11,389 nt of DNA, taken from assembly GCA_019348335.1 (NCBI GenBank), contig JAHWJR010000044.1:1-11389 (forward strand). Reading direction: 5' to 3'. Under the pieces are notes generated by a model. The model had not been told where the DNA came from, did not search any database, and saw only the letters and a program-made list of their open reading frames with translations. Shown here in pieces: positions 5,314-11,389 of this stretch (positions are counted from its first letter, which is position 1; the number at the start of each line of letters is the position of its first letter). Source of the DNA: Actinomycetota bacterium (GTDB lineage: Bacteria; Actinomycetota; Acidimicrobiia; Acidimicrobiales; CADCSY01). The translations under genes and the position numbers were made by a program.

Positions 5314-7755
5314 ATGAAGACGCGCGCGAGGTTGGTGGTGGCTCTGGCTTTGGTCGCGGTCACTTCGCAACTGCTGCTCCTGCCGGCTGAGGGGCAGATC
5401 CGCTTCGCCAACACGGAACCCATCACCATTCCCATTGCCGTCCAAGACGCTCCGTGGCCTGGTGCTCCGTACCCTTCGAACGTCGCTGTCTCCGGGCTGG
5501 TCGGTGCCATCACCGACGTCAACCTGACCCTGCACGGCTTCGACTGCTCGCCGGGCGCGGGGTTGGACTTCCGTTACCCCGAGGACATCGACATGCTCCT
5601 GGTGGGGCCGACCGGCGCCAACGTCGTCGTCCTCTCGGACGTGGGAGGGGCCAACGACGAGAGGACCATTACCGCCCGCCAGTTCTCCAACATCGGCATC
5701 ACCTTGGACGACGAGGCGGTGGACTCGCTGCCTGTCAACACGCAGTTGTCGAGCGGCACCTACCGGCCGACCAACGACAACGGCGACCCGGGCGAGCAGG
5801 TCCCAGTCGACACCTTCCCCGCCCCGGCTCCCGCCCCCTCCGAGGCCACGGCGCTGTCGATCTTCGACGGCACCAACCCCAACGGGACGTGGAGTCTCTA
5901 CGTGGTGGACGACTACAGAGGTCCCAGCAACTGCAGCGTGCGGAGCGGGTGGTCACTGGACATCTCGACGAACGCCGAGGAAACGACCACGACCACGGCG
6001 CCCACCACCAGCACCACCACGGCGCCGACCACCACCACGACGACCGCCCCCCCTCCCGAGCTGCCGAGTCCGTTCCGGGTGGTACGCCAGGAGTCACCCG
6101 ACCCGCAGGCGCTGGGGCGCTTCGGTGACCGCCTGGCCACTGCCGGTGATCTCAACGGCGACGGCGCGAACGACCTGTGGGTCGGCGTCTACCGGCACAA
6201 CCTTCCGGGAGCGGAGAACGCCGGGCGCGTCTACGCCATCAGTGGCCGCACACGCCAGGTCCTGTACTCGATCGACTCTCCGGAGCCGCAGCACGAGCCG
6301 CCCACCCGACCGCTGTGGGCTGGTTTCGGATGGTCGGTCACCAACCTCGGTGACGTGAACGGTGACGGGGTCGACGACCTCGGAGCAGGCTCGGTGCGTC
6401 ACGACGTGTACACGGGTTCGGGGGCACCGTGCGGGACACCAGAGCCGAACGGCTGCAACGAGAACCAGGGCCGGGCGTGGGTGTTCAGCGGCGCCACTGG
6501 GCGCCTCCTGTACGTGCTCGACAACCCTGAGCCGCAGGGCACGGCAGCCAACCCGGCCCACTTCGGGTGGGTCGGCACGGCGGGTGACGTCAACGGTGAC
6601 GGCATCTCTGAGGTCCTCGTCGGTGCTGAGGCCAACGACAGCCCGAGGGCGTGCGCAGACGCCGCCTCACCGGCGCCCGGGTGTCGGCGAGACGAGGGGC
6701 AAGCCTTCATCTTCGACGGGCGCACCGGTGCGCTGCTGCGGACCCTCGCCACCCCCACCGAGGACCGGTACGTGGGCGAGGACGGCACCTGTCAGAAGGA
6801 CTGCGGCCAGCTGGGCATCGTCGCCCAGGGACCGGGGGACGTCAACGGCGACGGCGTCCCCGACCAACTGGTGTCGGCGTGGGGCTACGACCCCATCGAC
6901 CCGCAAGGTTGGCGGCCGACGGGGTCCTGGCAGAACCCGACCGCACAGGGGCGCATGTACCTCTACAGCGGGAAGGACGGGAGCCTCCTGCGTCGCATCG
7001 ACAGCCCAGAGGTCCAGCCGACTGCCGGTTTCGGTCTGCAGATCGTCGAGCCGCTCGCCCCCGGGGACGTGAACGGTGACGGTGTTGCCGACGTCTACGG
7101 CAACGGATTCCTCCACACGGTCGGGTCCAACCCGGCGCAAGGCAGGTCGTGGGTCTTCGACGGGAAGACGGGCGCGGTCCTGTACGCCTTGAACGACCCC
7201 ACCCCTGAGTTGGGCGGCCAGTTCGGCTACTCCCTGGCCAGGACCGATTACAACGGCGACGGTGTTGCCGACCTCTACATCGGCTCCTCGCCCCACCACG
7301 GCGCCGGCGCGGCGACGAACCAGAGCGGCGGCTCGTACATCTTCGACGGTAGGGACGGGTCGCTGCTCGCAGCCCTCGAGCTTCCCGCTTCGGACGTTCA
7401 GACGGGGACGGGTGACCCCGGTGCAGGCAACATCGGGCCCAATCTGGGCCGCAGCGTGATCGCGCCCGGTGACCTCGACGGCGACAAGAAGCTCGACTAT
7501 GTCGCCGGGGCGCCCAACATGGACGTGGGCGAGAACCGGGACCAGGGAGTCCTGTACTACTTCTTCGGGACACAGCAGAACACCCGGCCGGATGAGAACG
7601 CCCCCACCTCCAAGGAGCAGTGCAAGAACGAAGGGTGGCGGGACCTGGGGTACAGGAACCAGGGCCAGTGCGTGAGCGCCATCGTCAGTCAGCGCCGGGC
7701 GGAGGAACGTTCCGAGCGAAGCGGTGGCGGTGCGCGCGAAGGGCGCCGACGATAA
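5314..7755 (+). CDS. Secreted P-domain-like / FG-GAP beta-propeller protein
   Basis: An 813-residue exported protein of unknown ligand. Residues 1-27 form a signal peptide (MKTRARLVVALALV core, likely cleavage after PAEG). Residues 40-220 resemble a bacterial proprotein-convertase P domain: LTLHGF, DIDMLLVGPTGANVV, SGTYRPTN, NPNGTWSLYVVDD and SGWSLDIS, with two cysteines that could pair. A Thr/Pro linker spans 224-248. Seven FG-GAP repeats follow, with Ca2+-binding DxNGDGxxD-type loops starting at residues 279, 347, 425, 509, 585, 645 and 720; the last is DLDGDKKLD. Seven suits a complete integrin-alpha-like propeller. The tail has KEQCKNEGW...YRNQGQCVS (Cys770, Cys786) and a basic end. No protease, sortase or anchor motif is seen. 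ATG 5314 is chosen because the signal peptide starts there and AAGGGTGGA lies about five bases upstream; the open frame to 5128 is not protein-like. It is probably a monocistronic surface or matrix protein. Confidence 0.9.
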   Translation: MKTRARLVVALALVAVTSQLLLLPAEGQIRFANTEPITIPIAVQDAPWPGAPYPSNVAVSGLVGAITDVNLTLHGFDCSPGAGLDFRYPEDIDMLLVGPTGANVVVLSDVGGANDERTITARQFSNIGITLDDEAVDSLPVNTQLSSGTYRPTNDNGDPGEQVPVDTFPAPAPAPSEATALSIFDGTNPNGTWSLYVVDDYRGPSNCSVRSGWSLDISTNAEETTTTTAPTTSTTTAPTTTTTTAPPPELPSPFRVVRQESPDPQALGRFGDRLATAGDLNGDGANDLWVGVYRHNLPGAENAGRVYAISGRTRQVLYSIDSPEPQHEPPTRPLWAGFGWSVTNLGDVNGDGVDDLGAGSVRHDVYTGSGAPCGTPEPNGCNENQGRAWVFSGATGRLLYVLDNPEPQGTAANPAHFGWVGTAGDVNGDGISEVLVGAEANDSPRACADAASPAPGCRRDEGQAFIFDGRTGALLRTLATPTEDRYVGEDGTCQKDCGQLGIVAQGPGDVNGDGVPDQLVSAWGYDPIDPQGWRPTGSWQNPTAQGRMYLYSGKDGSLLRRIDSPEVQPTAGFGLQIVEPLAPGDVNGDGVADVYGNGFLHTVGSNPAQGRSWVFDGKTGAVLYALNDPTPELGGQFGYSLARTDYNGDGVADLYIGSSPHHGAGAATNQSGGSYIFDGRDGSLLAALELPASDVQTGTGDPGAGNIGPNLGRSVIAPGDLDGDKKLDYVAGAPNMDVGENRDQGVLYYFFGTQQNTRPDENAPTSKEQCKNEGWRDLGYRNQGQCVSAIVSQRRAEERSERSGGGAREGRRR
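5983..6057 (+). repeat. Thr/Pro low-complexity linker coding repeat
   Basis: Mostly ACC/ACG codons encode 25 residues (224-248 of the secreted protein), 18 of them Thr with interspersed Ala-Pro. This is a typical extended, often O-mannosylated spacer in secreted actinobacterial proteins. It separates the P-domain-like region from the beta-propeller. As a triplet-rich tract it may vary in length between strains. Confidence 0.8.
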
Positions 7756-7770
7756 CGCCAATCACTGTCC

Positions 7771-7809
7771 CGCTGCCGGACGGCCGGAACGACCGGTCGT
7801 CCGGCGGCG
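7771..7809. terminator. Strong bidirectional hairpin between convergent genes
   Basis: Bases 7771-7787 pair with 7793-7809 over 17 positions, 15 Watson-Crick and two G-U, around the five-base loop AACGA. It starts 15 bases after the FG-GAP stop codon and ends 59 bases before the convergent channel gene's stop. There is no T-tract, as is common for actinobacterial hairpin terminators. On the minus strand the two G-U pairs become A-C mismatches, so it is stronger for plus-strand transcripts. Confidence 0.8.
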
Positions 7810-7868
7810 GAGACGGTTGTCGACTCAGGTGGATGGTGGATGGCCGTTCTGAGGACTGAGCCCTGGCC

Positions 7869-8936
7869 TCAGGGGGCCGAGCGGTGGTCCGGGGTCTCGC
7901 GCAGGGCCTCCTCGGCCAGCTTCGACAGTGCGGCCACCGGCCCCACGGCGATCAGAAGGTCCTGTTCGTGGAGCACGGTGTCGGCTCTGGGCGGGATCAC
8001 CAGCTCGCCGGCCCGCTTGCGCACCGCCAGCACCATGACCCCTTCGTAGGGGGCGCACACGTCGCTGATGGTCCGGGCCTCCAGCCGGGACCCCTCGCCG
8101 ATCACGAGCTCTTCCACCCGGAGGTCGGACGCCACGCTCACCATGTCGGCGAACTCCAGAACCGCGGGGTTGAGGGCCATCGACGCCATCCGGACCCCGC
8201 TGACGACGTAGGGCGACACCACCCGGTCACTTCCGGCCCGGTGCAGCTTGTCGACGGACTCGGGGCTCGATGCCCGGGCGATGATGAACAGCTCGGGGTT
8301 GAGCGCCCTGGCGGTGAGGGCGATGTAGACGTTGACGGCGTCGGAGTCGACGGCGCAGATGAGGCCCTTGGCGTGCCGGATCCCGGCCTGCTCGAGCACG
8401 GCCTCCTGGGTGGAGTCGCCGACGATGTAGAAGACCCCGGCCTCGGCGAGCAGTGGTTCGAGCTCACCATGGGGTTCCACGATGACCACCGCCGCGCCCC
8501 GTTCGGTGAGCTCCTTGGCTGCAGCCCGGCCGACACGGCCGTAGGCGCAGATGATGTAGTGGTCGCGGAGGCTCTTGATGCTGCGGTCCATGCTTCTCCT
8601 GCCGAGGATCTTGTTGAGGTGTCCGCTCGCCACCAGGCTGGTGAACATGGCGAAGAGGTCGAACACGACCACGACGCCCACCATGATCAAGGAGATGGTG
8701 AAGAGGCGGCCGGTAGGGCTCAGCGGCTGGATCTCGCCGAATCCCACCGTAGTGAGCGTGATCACCGTCATGTAGAGGGCGTCGATCACGGGGAACCCCT
8801 CGAGCACGACGAAGCCGACCGTCCCGTAGACGAGGGCGAACACCAGGAGCACCAGGGGGATGGCGACGCGGGTGGAGACCGGTCCGCGCCGGTACCGCTG
8901 GCGCAGGGACCGCAGGCCGCCGAGCACGCGGCTCAT
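7869..8936 (-). CDS. MthK-like K+ channel with fused RCK domain
   Basis: A 355-residue two-helix potassium channel. TM1 is about residues 24-45 (VAIPLVLLVFALVYG). The pore helix carries the selectivity filter TVGFG at 63-67 (ITLTTVGFGEI). TM2 is about 78-102 (FTISLIMVGVVVVFDLF). A cytoplasmic RCK domain follows: TrkA_N starts at YIICAYGRVGRAA (127-139), with the first Gly of the usual GxGxxG replaced by Ala131 and an acidic residue at Glu154. TrkA_C is about 260-345 (VEELVIGEGSRLEARTI, then DLLIAVG). It should form a tetramer whose eight RCK units gate K+ flux in response to a ligand such as Ca2+ or a nucleotide; the ligand cannot be read from sequence. ATG 8936 is the natural N-terminus; Shine-Dalgarno is weak. 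It is convergent with the FG-GAP gene and divergent from the YceI gene. Confidence 0.93.
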   Translation of the reverse strand: MSRVLGGLRSLRQRYRRGPVSTRVAIPLVLLVFALVYGTVGFVVLEGFPVIDALYMTVITLTTVGFGEIQPLSPTGRLFTISLIMVGVVVVFDLFAMFTSLVASGHLNKILGRRSMDRSIKSLRDHYIICAYGRVGRAAAKELTERGAAVVIVEPHGELEPLLAEAGVFYIVGDSTQEAVLEQAGIRHAKGLICAVDSDAVNVYIALTARALNPELFIIARASSPESVDKLHRAGSDRVVSPYVVSGVRMASMALNPAVLEFADMVSVASDLRVEELVIGEGSRLEARTISDVCAPYEGVMVLAVRKRAGELVIPPRADTVLHEQDLLIAVGPVAALSKLAEEALRETPDHRSAP

Positions 8937-8977
8937 GGCTGAACGGCCTGCATCTCTGAGCGCTGCACGGGCGTGAC

Positions 8978-9007
8978 GTTAGAACCCGCGCCGGCGCCGG
9001 GCTGCAA
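8978..9007 (-). promoter_or_regulatory. Possible promoter for the K+ channel gene
   Basis: Read on the minus strand, TTGCAG (9002-9007) and TCTAAC (8978-8983) are 18 bases apart, with three and four consensus matches. They would start transcription roughly 35 bases upstream of ATG 8936. It lies in the 146-base gap shared with the divergent yceI gene. Weak, by pattern only. Confidence 0.3.
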
Positions 9008-9064
9008 CTGGCGGCTCCAGTGCCTGCGCTCTACCGTCCGGGCGACGCGGCACCCGGCCGCCAC

Positions 9065-9070
9065 AGGAGG
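9065..9070 (+). promoter_or_regulatory. Shine-Dalgarno AGGAGG of the YceI gene
   Basis: A perfect AGGAGG lies 12 bases before ATG 9083. The spacing is somewhat long, but no in-frame ATG, GTG or TTG lies closer, so it supports ATG 9083 over the upstream open frame starting at 9020. Confidence 0.7.
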
Positions 9071-9082
9071 TGGTGTCAGACC

Positions 9083-9604
9083 ATGGCGACGTTCACGTGG
9101 ACCAACGAGAGTGCCGTGCAGGTGGCCGCTGACTCGAGCGTGCACCCGATCACCGCCGAGATCAAAGGTCTGCGGGGCGAGGCGACCTGTGAGGTCGTCG
9201 ACGGCGCGCTGGTCCCCGGGCCGGGGACCACGGGGTGGATCGAGGGCGACGTGTCCCAGCTCGAGACCGGCAAGCGGCTGGAGGACATGGCCCTGCGCAA
9301 GCAGATCAACGCCAAGCGCCACCCGACCGTGCGCTACGAGGTCCGCAGCGTCGAGGGGACCGGCGGCACCTTCAAGGTCACCGGGGCGTTCACCTTCCAC
9401 GGCCAGACCCAAGAGTTCACCGAGACCTGCAACGCCCGCATCGACGGGGGACGCCTGCTGGTCGACGCCGAGCACACCGTCGACATCCGCGACCACGGCG
9501 TGAAGCCGTTCAAGGTCATGACCCTGTCGATCCAGCCCGAGGTGCGCCTGAGCCTGCACCTCATCGGCGCCGAGAGTGGGGGATCGGCGCCGGCCTGGAG
9601 CTGA
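9083..9604 (+). CDS. YceI-like lipocalin-fold protein, cytoplasmic type
   Basis: A 173-residue YceI-family protein, an eight-stranded barrel that in known members binds long isoprenoid or other amphipathic molecules. Family features visible include the N-terminal FTWTNES...VHPITAEIKGLRGEA, the loop LETGKRLEDMALRKQINAKRHPTVRYEV (the usual 'N..RD..L....F.....P...F' region, here with MALRK...AKRHP), the central TFKVTGAFTFHGQTQEF, and the C-terminal IDGGRLLVDAEHTVDIRDHGVKP. There is no signal peptide, whereas many YceI proteins are periplasmic or secreted, so this is likely cytoplasmic. The sequence after residue 160 (SGGSAPAWS) is a short disordered tail. It is divergent from the K+ channel gene and convergent with the ferritin-like gene, 22 bases away; there is no partner such as a cytochrome b561 beside it. 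Confidence 0.88.
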   Translation: MATFTWTNESAVQVAADSSVHPITAEIKGLRGEATCEVVDGALVPGPGTTGWIEGDVSQLETGKRLEDMALRKQINAKRHPTVRYEVRSVEGTGGTFKVTGAFTFHGQTQEFTETCNARIDGGRLLVDAEHTVDIRDHGVKPFKVMTLSIQPEVRLSLHLIGAESGGSAPAWS

Positions 9605-9626
9605 CCCGACGGAGCGACCCGACCGG

Positions 9627-10070
9627 CTACTCCGGGCTCCGCCGGGCCCGCAGCAAGAAGTCGACCTGGGACTGCTTGCGCAGGATCATGTGCTCCATCA
9701 GGTGCTCGAGTGCCTCCGAGCGGGCTTCCTCGCCGGTCTCGGGGATGACGGCGTGCAGGGTGGCGATCGTCTCCTGCTCGGACTCGATCAGCCAGTCCAC
9801 CGCCTGGTCGGCGTCCGGCGTCCAGCGCAGGGGAGCGACGTCGGTGGACGGGTCGCCGCCCAGGCCGACGATCTTCTCCACCAGCAGGCGGGCGTCGCGC
9901 AGCTCGTCCTCGGCGTAGCCGAAGATGCGGTCGGCCAGCCCCTGGAAGGCCAGGCCCACGATCCCGCCGCTGGCCAGCGTGTACTGCAGCGCCGAGCGCT
10001 GCTGGAGGGGGAGAGCGGCGCGCAGCGCCTTCAGTACGGCGGGCACGTCCATGGAGTCGTCGTCGGGCAT
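9627..10070 (-). CDS. Ferritin-like four-helix protein with eroded di-iron ligands
   Basis: A 147-residue, mostly helical protein resembling bacterioferritin. Helix A has LPLQQRSALQYTLASGG (20-36), helix B DRIFGYAEDELRDARLLVEKI (48-67, then GLGGDP as in the family), helix C DQAVDWLIESEQETIATL (88-105), and helix D RSEALEHLMEHMILRKQSQVDFLLR. Hand alignment to E. coli bacterioferritin puts Gln23, Glu56, Asp59, Glu98, Lys132 and Gln135 at ligand positions Glu18, Glu51, His54, Glu94, Glu127 and His130; only two are kept. It may therefore lack a normal ferroxidase centre. ATG 10070 is chosen; Met7 (10052) is an alternative. The gene is divergent from the small membrane protein gene and could share its 154-base upstream region. 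The alignment is by eye, so the exact ligand register is uncertain. Confidence 0.8.
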   Translation of the reverse strand: MPDDDSMDVPAVLKALRAALPLQQRSALQYTLASGGIVGLAFQGLADRIFGYAEDELRDARLLVEKIVGLGGDPSTDVAPLRWTPDADQAVDWLIESEQETIATLHAVIPETGEEARSEALEHLMEHMILRKQSQVDFLLRARRSPE

Positions 10071-10118
10071 CGCCCTGCTCTACCCCGTGGCTGGCCAGCG
10101 GTGAACTGGTAGGTTGAC

Positions 10119-10224
10119 CGATCTCGTCCGGGGTACGACCAGTGGTGGACGAGGGGCTGTGTCGGACCGGGCATCGCCCGGCAGCCGACGACGAGATCGC
10201 TGGTGCGATTCCAGCCGGCCCACC
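10119..10224 (+). other. Base-paired leader upstream of the 46-aa membrane protein
   Basis: This region holds several nested inverted repeats. CGATCTCGTC (10119-10128) pairs perfectly with GACGAGATCG (10190-10199). Inside it, GTCGG (10161-10165) pairs with CCGAC (10185-10189), enclosing CCGGGC/GCCCGG (10167-10172, 10176-10181). CTCGTCC (10123-10129) can instead pair with GGACGAG (10147-10153), which excludes the long-range stem. GCTGG (10199-10203) pairs with CCAGC (10211-10215) just before the start codon. TTGACC at 10114-10119 resembles a -35 box, but no matching -10 is clear. No Shine-Dalgarno precedes ATG 10225. It matches no RNA family I recognise. Confidence 0.45.
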
Positions 10225-10365
10225 ATGATGAGCTTCTTGCGCCGTTCCCTGCTTGCCCTCGGAGTCACCGGTGTGATCGCCGGCGTGCTGCGCCTGCGCG
10301 GTACGGGAGGGGTGCCTCCCCAGAGCGGAGGGTGGAGGGAGCTCTCCGGCCCCGACTTCCGCTAA
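10225..10365 (+). CDS. 46-aa single-pass membrane protein of unknown function
   Basis: The product starts MMSFLRRSLLALGVTG, has one membrane helix (about 8-23) after two arginines, then a short positive stretch (LRLRG) and a soluble tail with GGVPPQSGGWREL ending in GPDFR. The positive residues on both sides leave topology uncertain. I recall similar short proteins with this GGxPPQ(S)GGWREL tail beside saccharopine-dehydrogenase-like genes in related actinobacteria, but cannot verify it. Its stop lies three bases before the GTG of that gene here, suggesting an operon. ATG 10225 is chosen (ATG 10228 is equivalent); the upstream in-frame sequence is not protein-like. The gene has no visible Shine-Dalgarno and sits directly downstream of the base-paired leader. 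Confidence 0.65.
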   Translation: MMSFLRRSLLALGVTGVIAGVLRLRGTGGVPPQSGGWRELSGPDFR

Positions 10366-10368
10366 CCC

Positions 10369-11389
10369 GTGCGGGTCGCAGTCCTGGGCGCCGGCGCGGT
10401 GGGCGCCCGGGCCGTCCGCCAGCTGGCCTCGACGCCCGAGGTGGAGCGCGTGGTGGTGGCCGACGCCGACGCCGAACGGGCCGCCCGGGTGGCGGCGATG
10501 GTCGGTGAGCCCGGGCGCGTGGCCGCCGGCGAGACCAGCACCTGGAGCGCCGGCGCCGACGTCGCCGTGCTGGCCCTGTTCTCGGGGGAGCACCGCCCGC
10601 TGGCCCAGCGCCTGATCGAGGCCGGCACCTCGGTGGTGTCACTGTCGGACGACATCGACGACGTGCGCGGCCTGCTCGATCTCGACGGCGAGGCCCGGGA
10701 CCGGGACCGGACCGTGGTGGTGGGCGCCGGCTTCGCCCCCGGGCTCAGCTGCGTGCTCGCCCTCCACGCCGCCGCCACCTTCGACGTGATCGACGAGGTG
10801 CACGTGGCCAAGGTGGGCACCGGCGGCCCGGCCTGTGCCCGCCAGCACCACCGGGCGCTGCGGGGCGAGGCCCTCGACTGGCGCGACGGCGCCTGGGTCC
10901 GGCGCCGGGCCGGTTCGGGCCGGGAGCTGTGCTGGTTCCCCGACCCGGTGGGCGGCGAGGACTGCTACCGGGCCGGCGCGCCCGACGCCCTGCTGCTGGT
11001 GCCGGCGTTCCCCGGCGTGGCCCGGGTCACCGCCCGGATGGGGGCCAACCGCCGTGATCGCCTCACCGCCAACCTGCCCATGCTGCGACCTCCCCATCGT
11101 GAGGGTCAGGTCGGTGCGGTACGGGTGGAGGTGCGGGGCCGTCGCGGCACCGCTCGTGACGTCGCCGTCCTGGGCGCCATCGACCGGCCGGCGGTGGCCG
11201 CCGGCGTGGTCGCCGCGGTCACGGCGGTGGCGGTGGGCGAGGACAGCCTGCTCCGCCGGGGCGCGGCCGGCCTGGCCGAGCTGGCCCAGCCGGTGCCGTT
11301 CCTGGCCGAGCTCGCCCGGCGAGGGGTCAAGGCAGCGGCGTTCGAGGGCGCCGGCGCCGGCGCCCGCCCCGAGGTCGCCGAGGGGGCGT
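10369..11389 (+). CDS. Saccharopine-dehydrogenase-like NAD(P)-binding protein (partial)
   Basis: The frame from GTG 10369 is open to the window edge (340 codons). It opens with a Rossmann unit, MRVAVLGAGAVGARAVRQL (GAGAVG at 7-12), with an acidic strand end VVVADAD. DVAVLALFSGEHRPLAQRLIEAGTSVVSLSDD follows the pattern of the second half of a saccharopine dehydrogenase or related dehydrogenase NAD-binding domain, and VVVGAGFAPGLSCVLAL marks the start of the catalytic-type domain. The rest has many Val/Ala-rich strands (EGQVGAVRVEVRG). Substrate cannot be assigned; proteins of this group are often not true saccharopine dehydrogenases. It follows the 46-aa membrane protein by three bases. The C-terminus is missing from the window. 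A GTG start without a clear Shine-Dalgarno fits translational coupling to the small gene. Confidence 0.82.
   Translation, partial: MRVAVLGAGAVGARAVRQLASTPEVERVVVADADAERAARVAAMVGEPGRVAAGETSTWSAGADVAVLALFSGEHRPLAQRLIEAGTSVVSLSDDIDDVRGLLDLDGEARDRDRTVVVGAGFAPGLSCVLALHAAATFDVIDEVHVAKVGTGGPACARQHHRALRGEALDWRDGAWVRRRAGSGRELCWFPDPVGGEDCYRAGAPDALLLVPAFPGVARVTARMGANRRDRLTANLPMLRPPHREGQVGAVRVEVRGRRGTARDVAVLGAIDRPAVAAGVVAAVTAVAVGEDSLLRRGAAGLAELAQPVPFLAELARRGVKAAAFEGAGAGARPEVAEGA

Noticed and set aside
5434..5973. Protease call based on the P-domain-like region
   Set aside because: No subtilase Asp-His-Ser catalytic motifs are present anywhere in the protein.
10154..10225. tRNA-like 3' half: T-arm GCTGG-TGCGATT-CCAGC followed by CGGCCC-A-CCA, with GGGCTG at 10154-10159 as a possible acceptor partner
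   Set aside because: The loop has TGC instead of TTC, the acceptor would be only six pairs, and the space between holds one long GC hairpin with no D-arm or anticodon arm. The CCA overlaps the ATG of the small gene.
1..11389. CRISPR arrays, insertion sequences, integrases, rRNA genes
   Set aside because: No regularly spaced repeats, transposase motifs or RNA-gene signatures were seen; the only mobile-like trace is the DUF222 remnant.

Overview
The window is very GC-rich, uses GTG starts freely and has dense, short-spaced genes. Its content (a DUF222/13E12-type remnant, a secreted protein with a Thr/Pro linker and a Cys-containing C-terminal tail, YceI, a saccharopine-dehydrogenase-like protein) suggests a high-GC actinobacterium, perhaps near the Acidimicrobiia. 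That placement is inferred from style and gene content, not from a marker gene.

Layout. Bases 1-89 hold the end of an unidentified gene. Bases 93 to about 300 carry a decayed, frameshifted fragment of a DUF222 (13E12 family) gene with a 20-bp near-perfect palindrome inside it. Then comes a compact plus-strand potassium-uptake operon: trkA (356-1699), a divergent trkH-like gene (1709-3259) and a more canonical trkH (3256-4809, ATGA overlap). A tiny DUF3309-like membrane protein lies convergent at 4849-4998. A probable promoter and leader precede a large secreted protein (5314-7755) with a P-domain-like region, a Thr/Pro linker, seven FG-GAP Ca2+-binding repeats and a two-cysteine tail. A strong hairpin (7771-7809) separates it from a convergent MthK-like K+ channel with a fused RCK domain (7869-8936, minus). 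A divergent YceI-like protein follows (9083-9604), then a convergent ferritin-like protein with apparently eroded metal ligands (9627-10070, minus). Last come a base-paired leader (10119-10224), a 46-residue membrane protein (10225-10365) and a saccharopine-dehydrogenase-like gene that runs off the window (10369-11389).

How the genes fit together. TrkA is the cytoplasmic nucleotide-sensing ring that gates TrkH, so the first three complete genes form a Trk K+ uptake system. The RCK channel about 3 kb further on could provide regulated K+ flux under the same kind of nucleotide or ion control. The most notable point is that the two TrkH copies differ at a selectivity-filter position: Gly132 in copy 2 is Ala132 in copy 1, and the intramembrane gate loop of copy 1 is also altered. 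This suggests a heteromeric or functionally specialised transporter. The second most notable point is the palindrome preserved in the DUF222 remnant.
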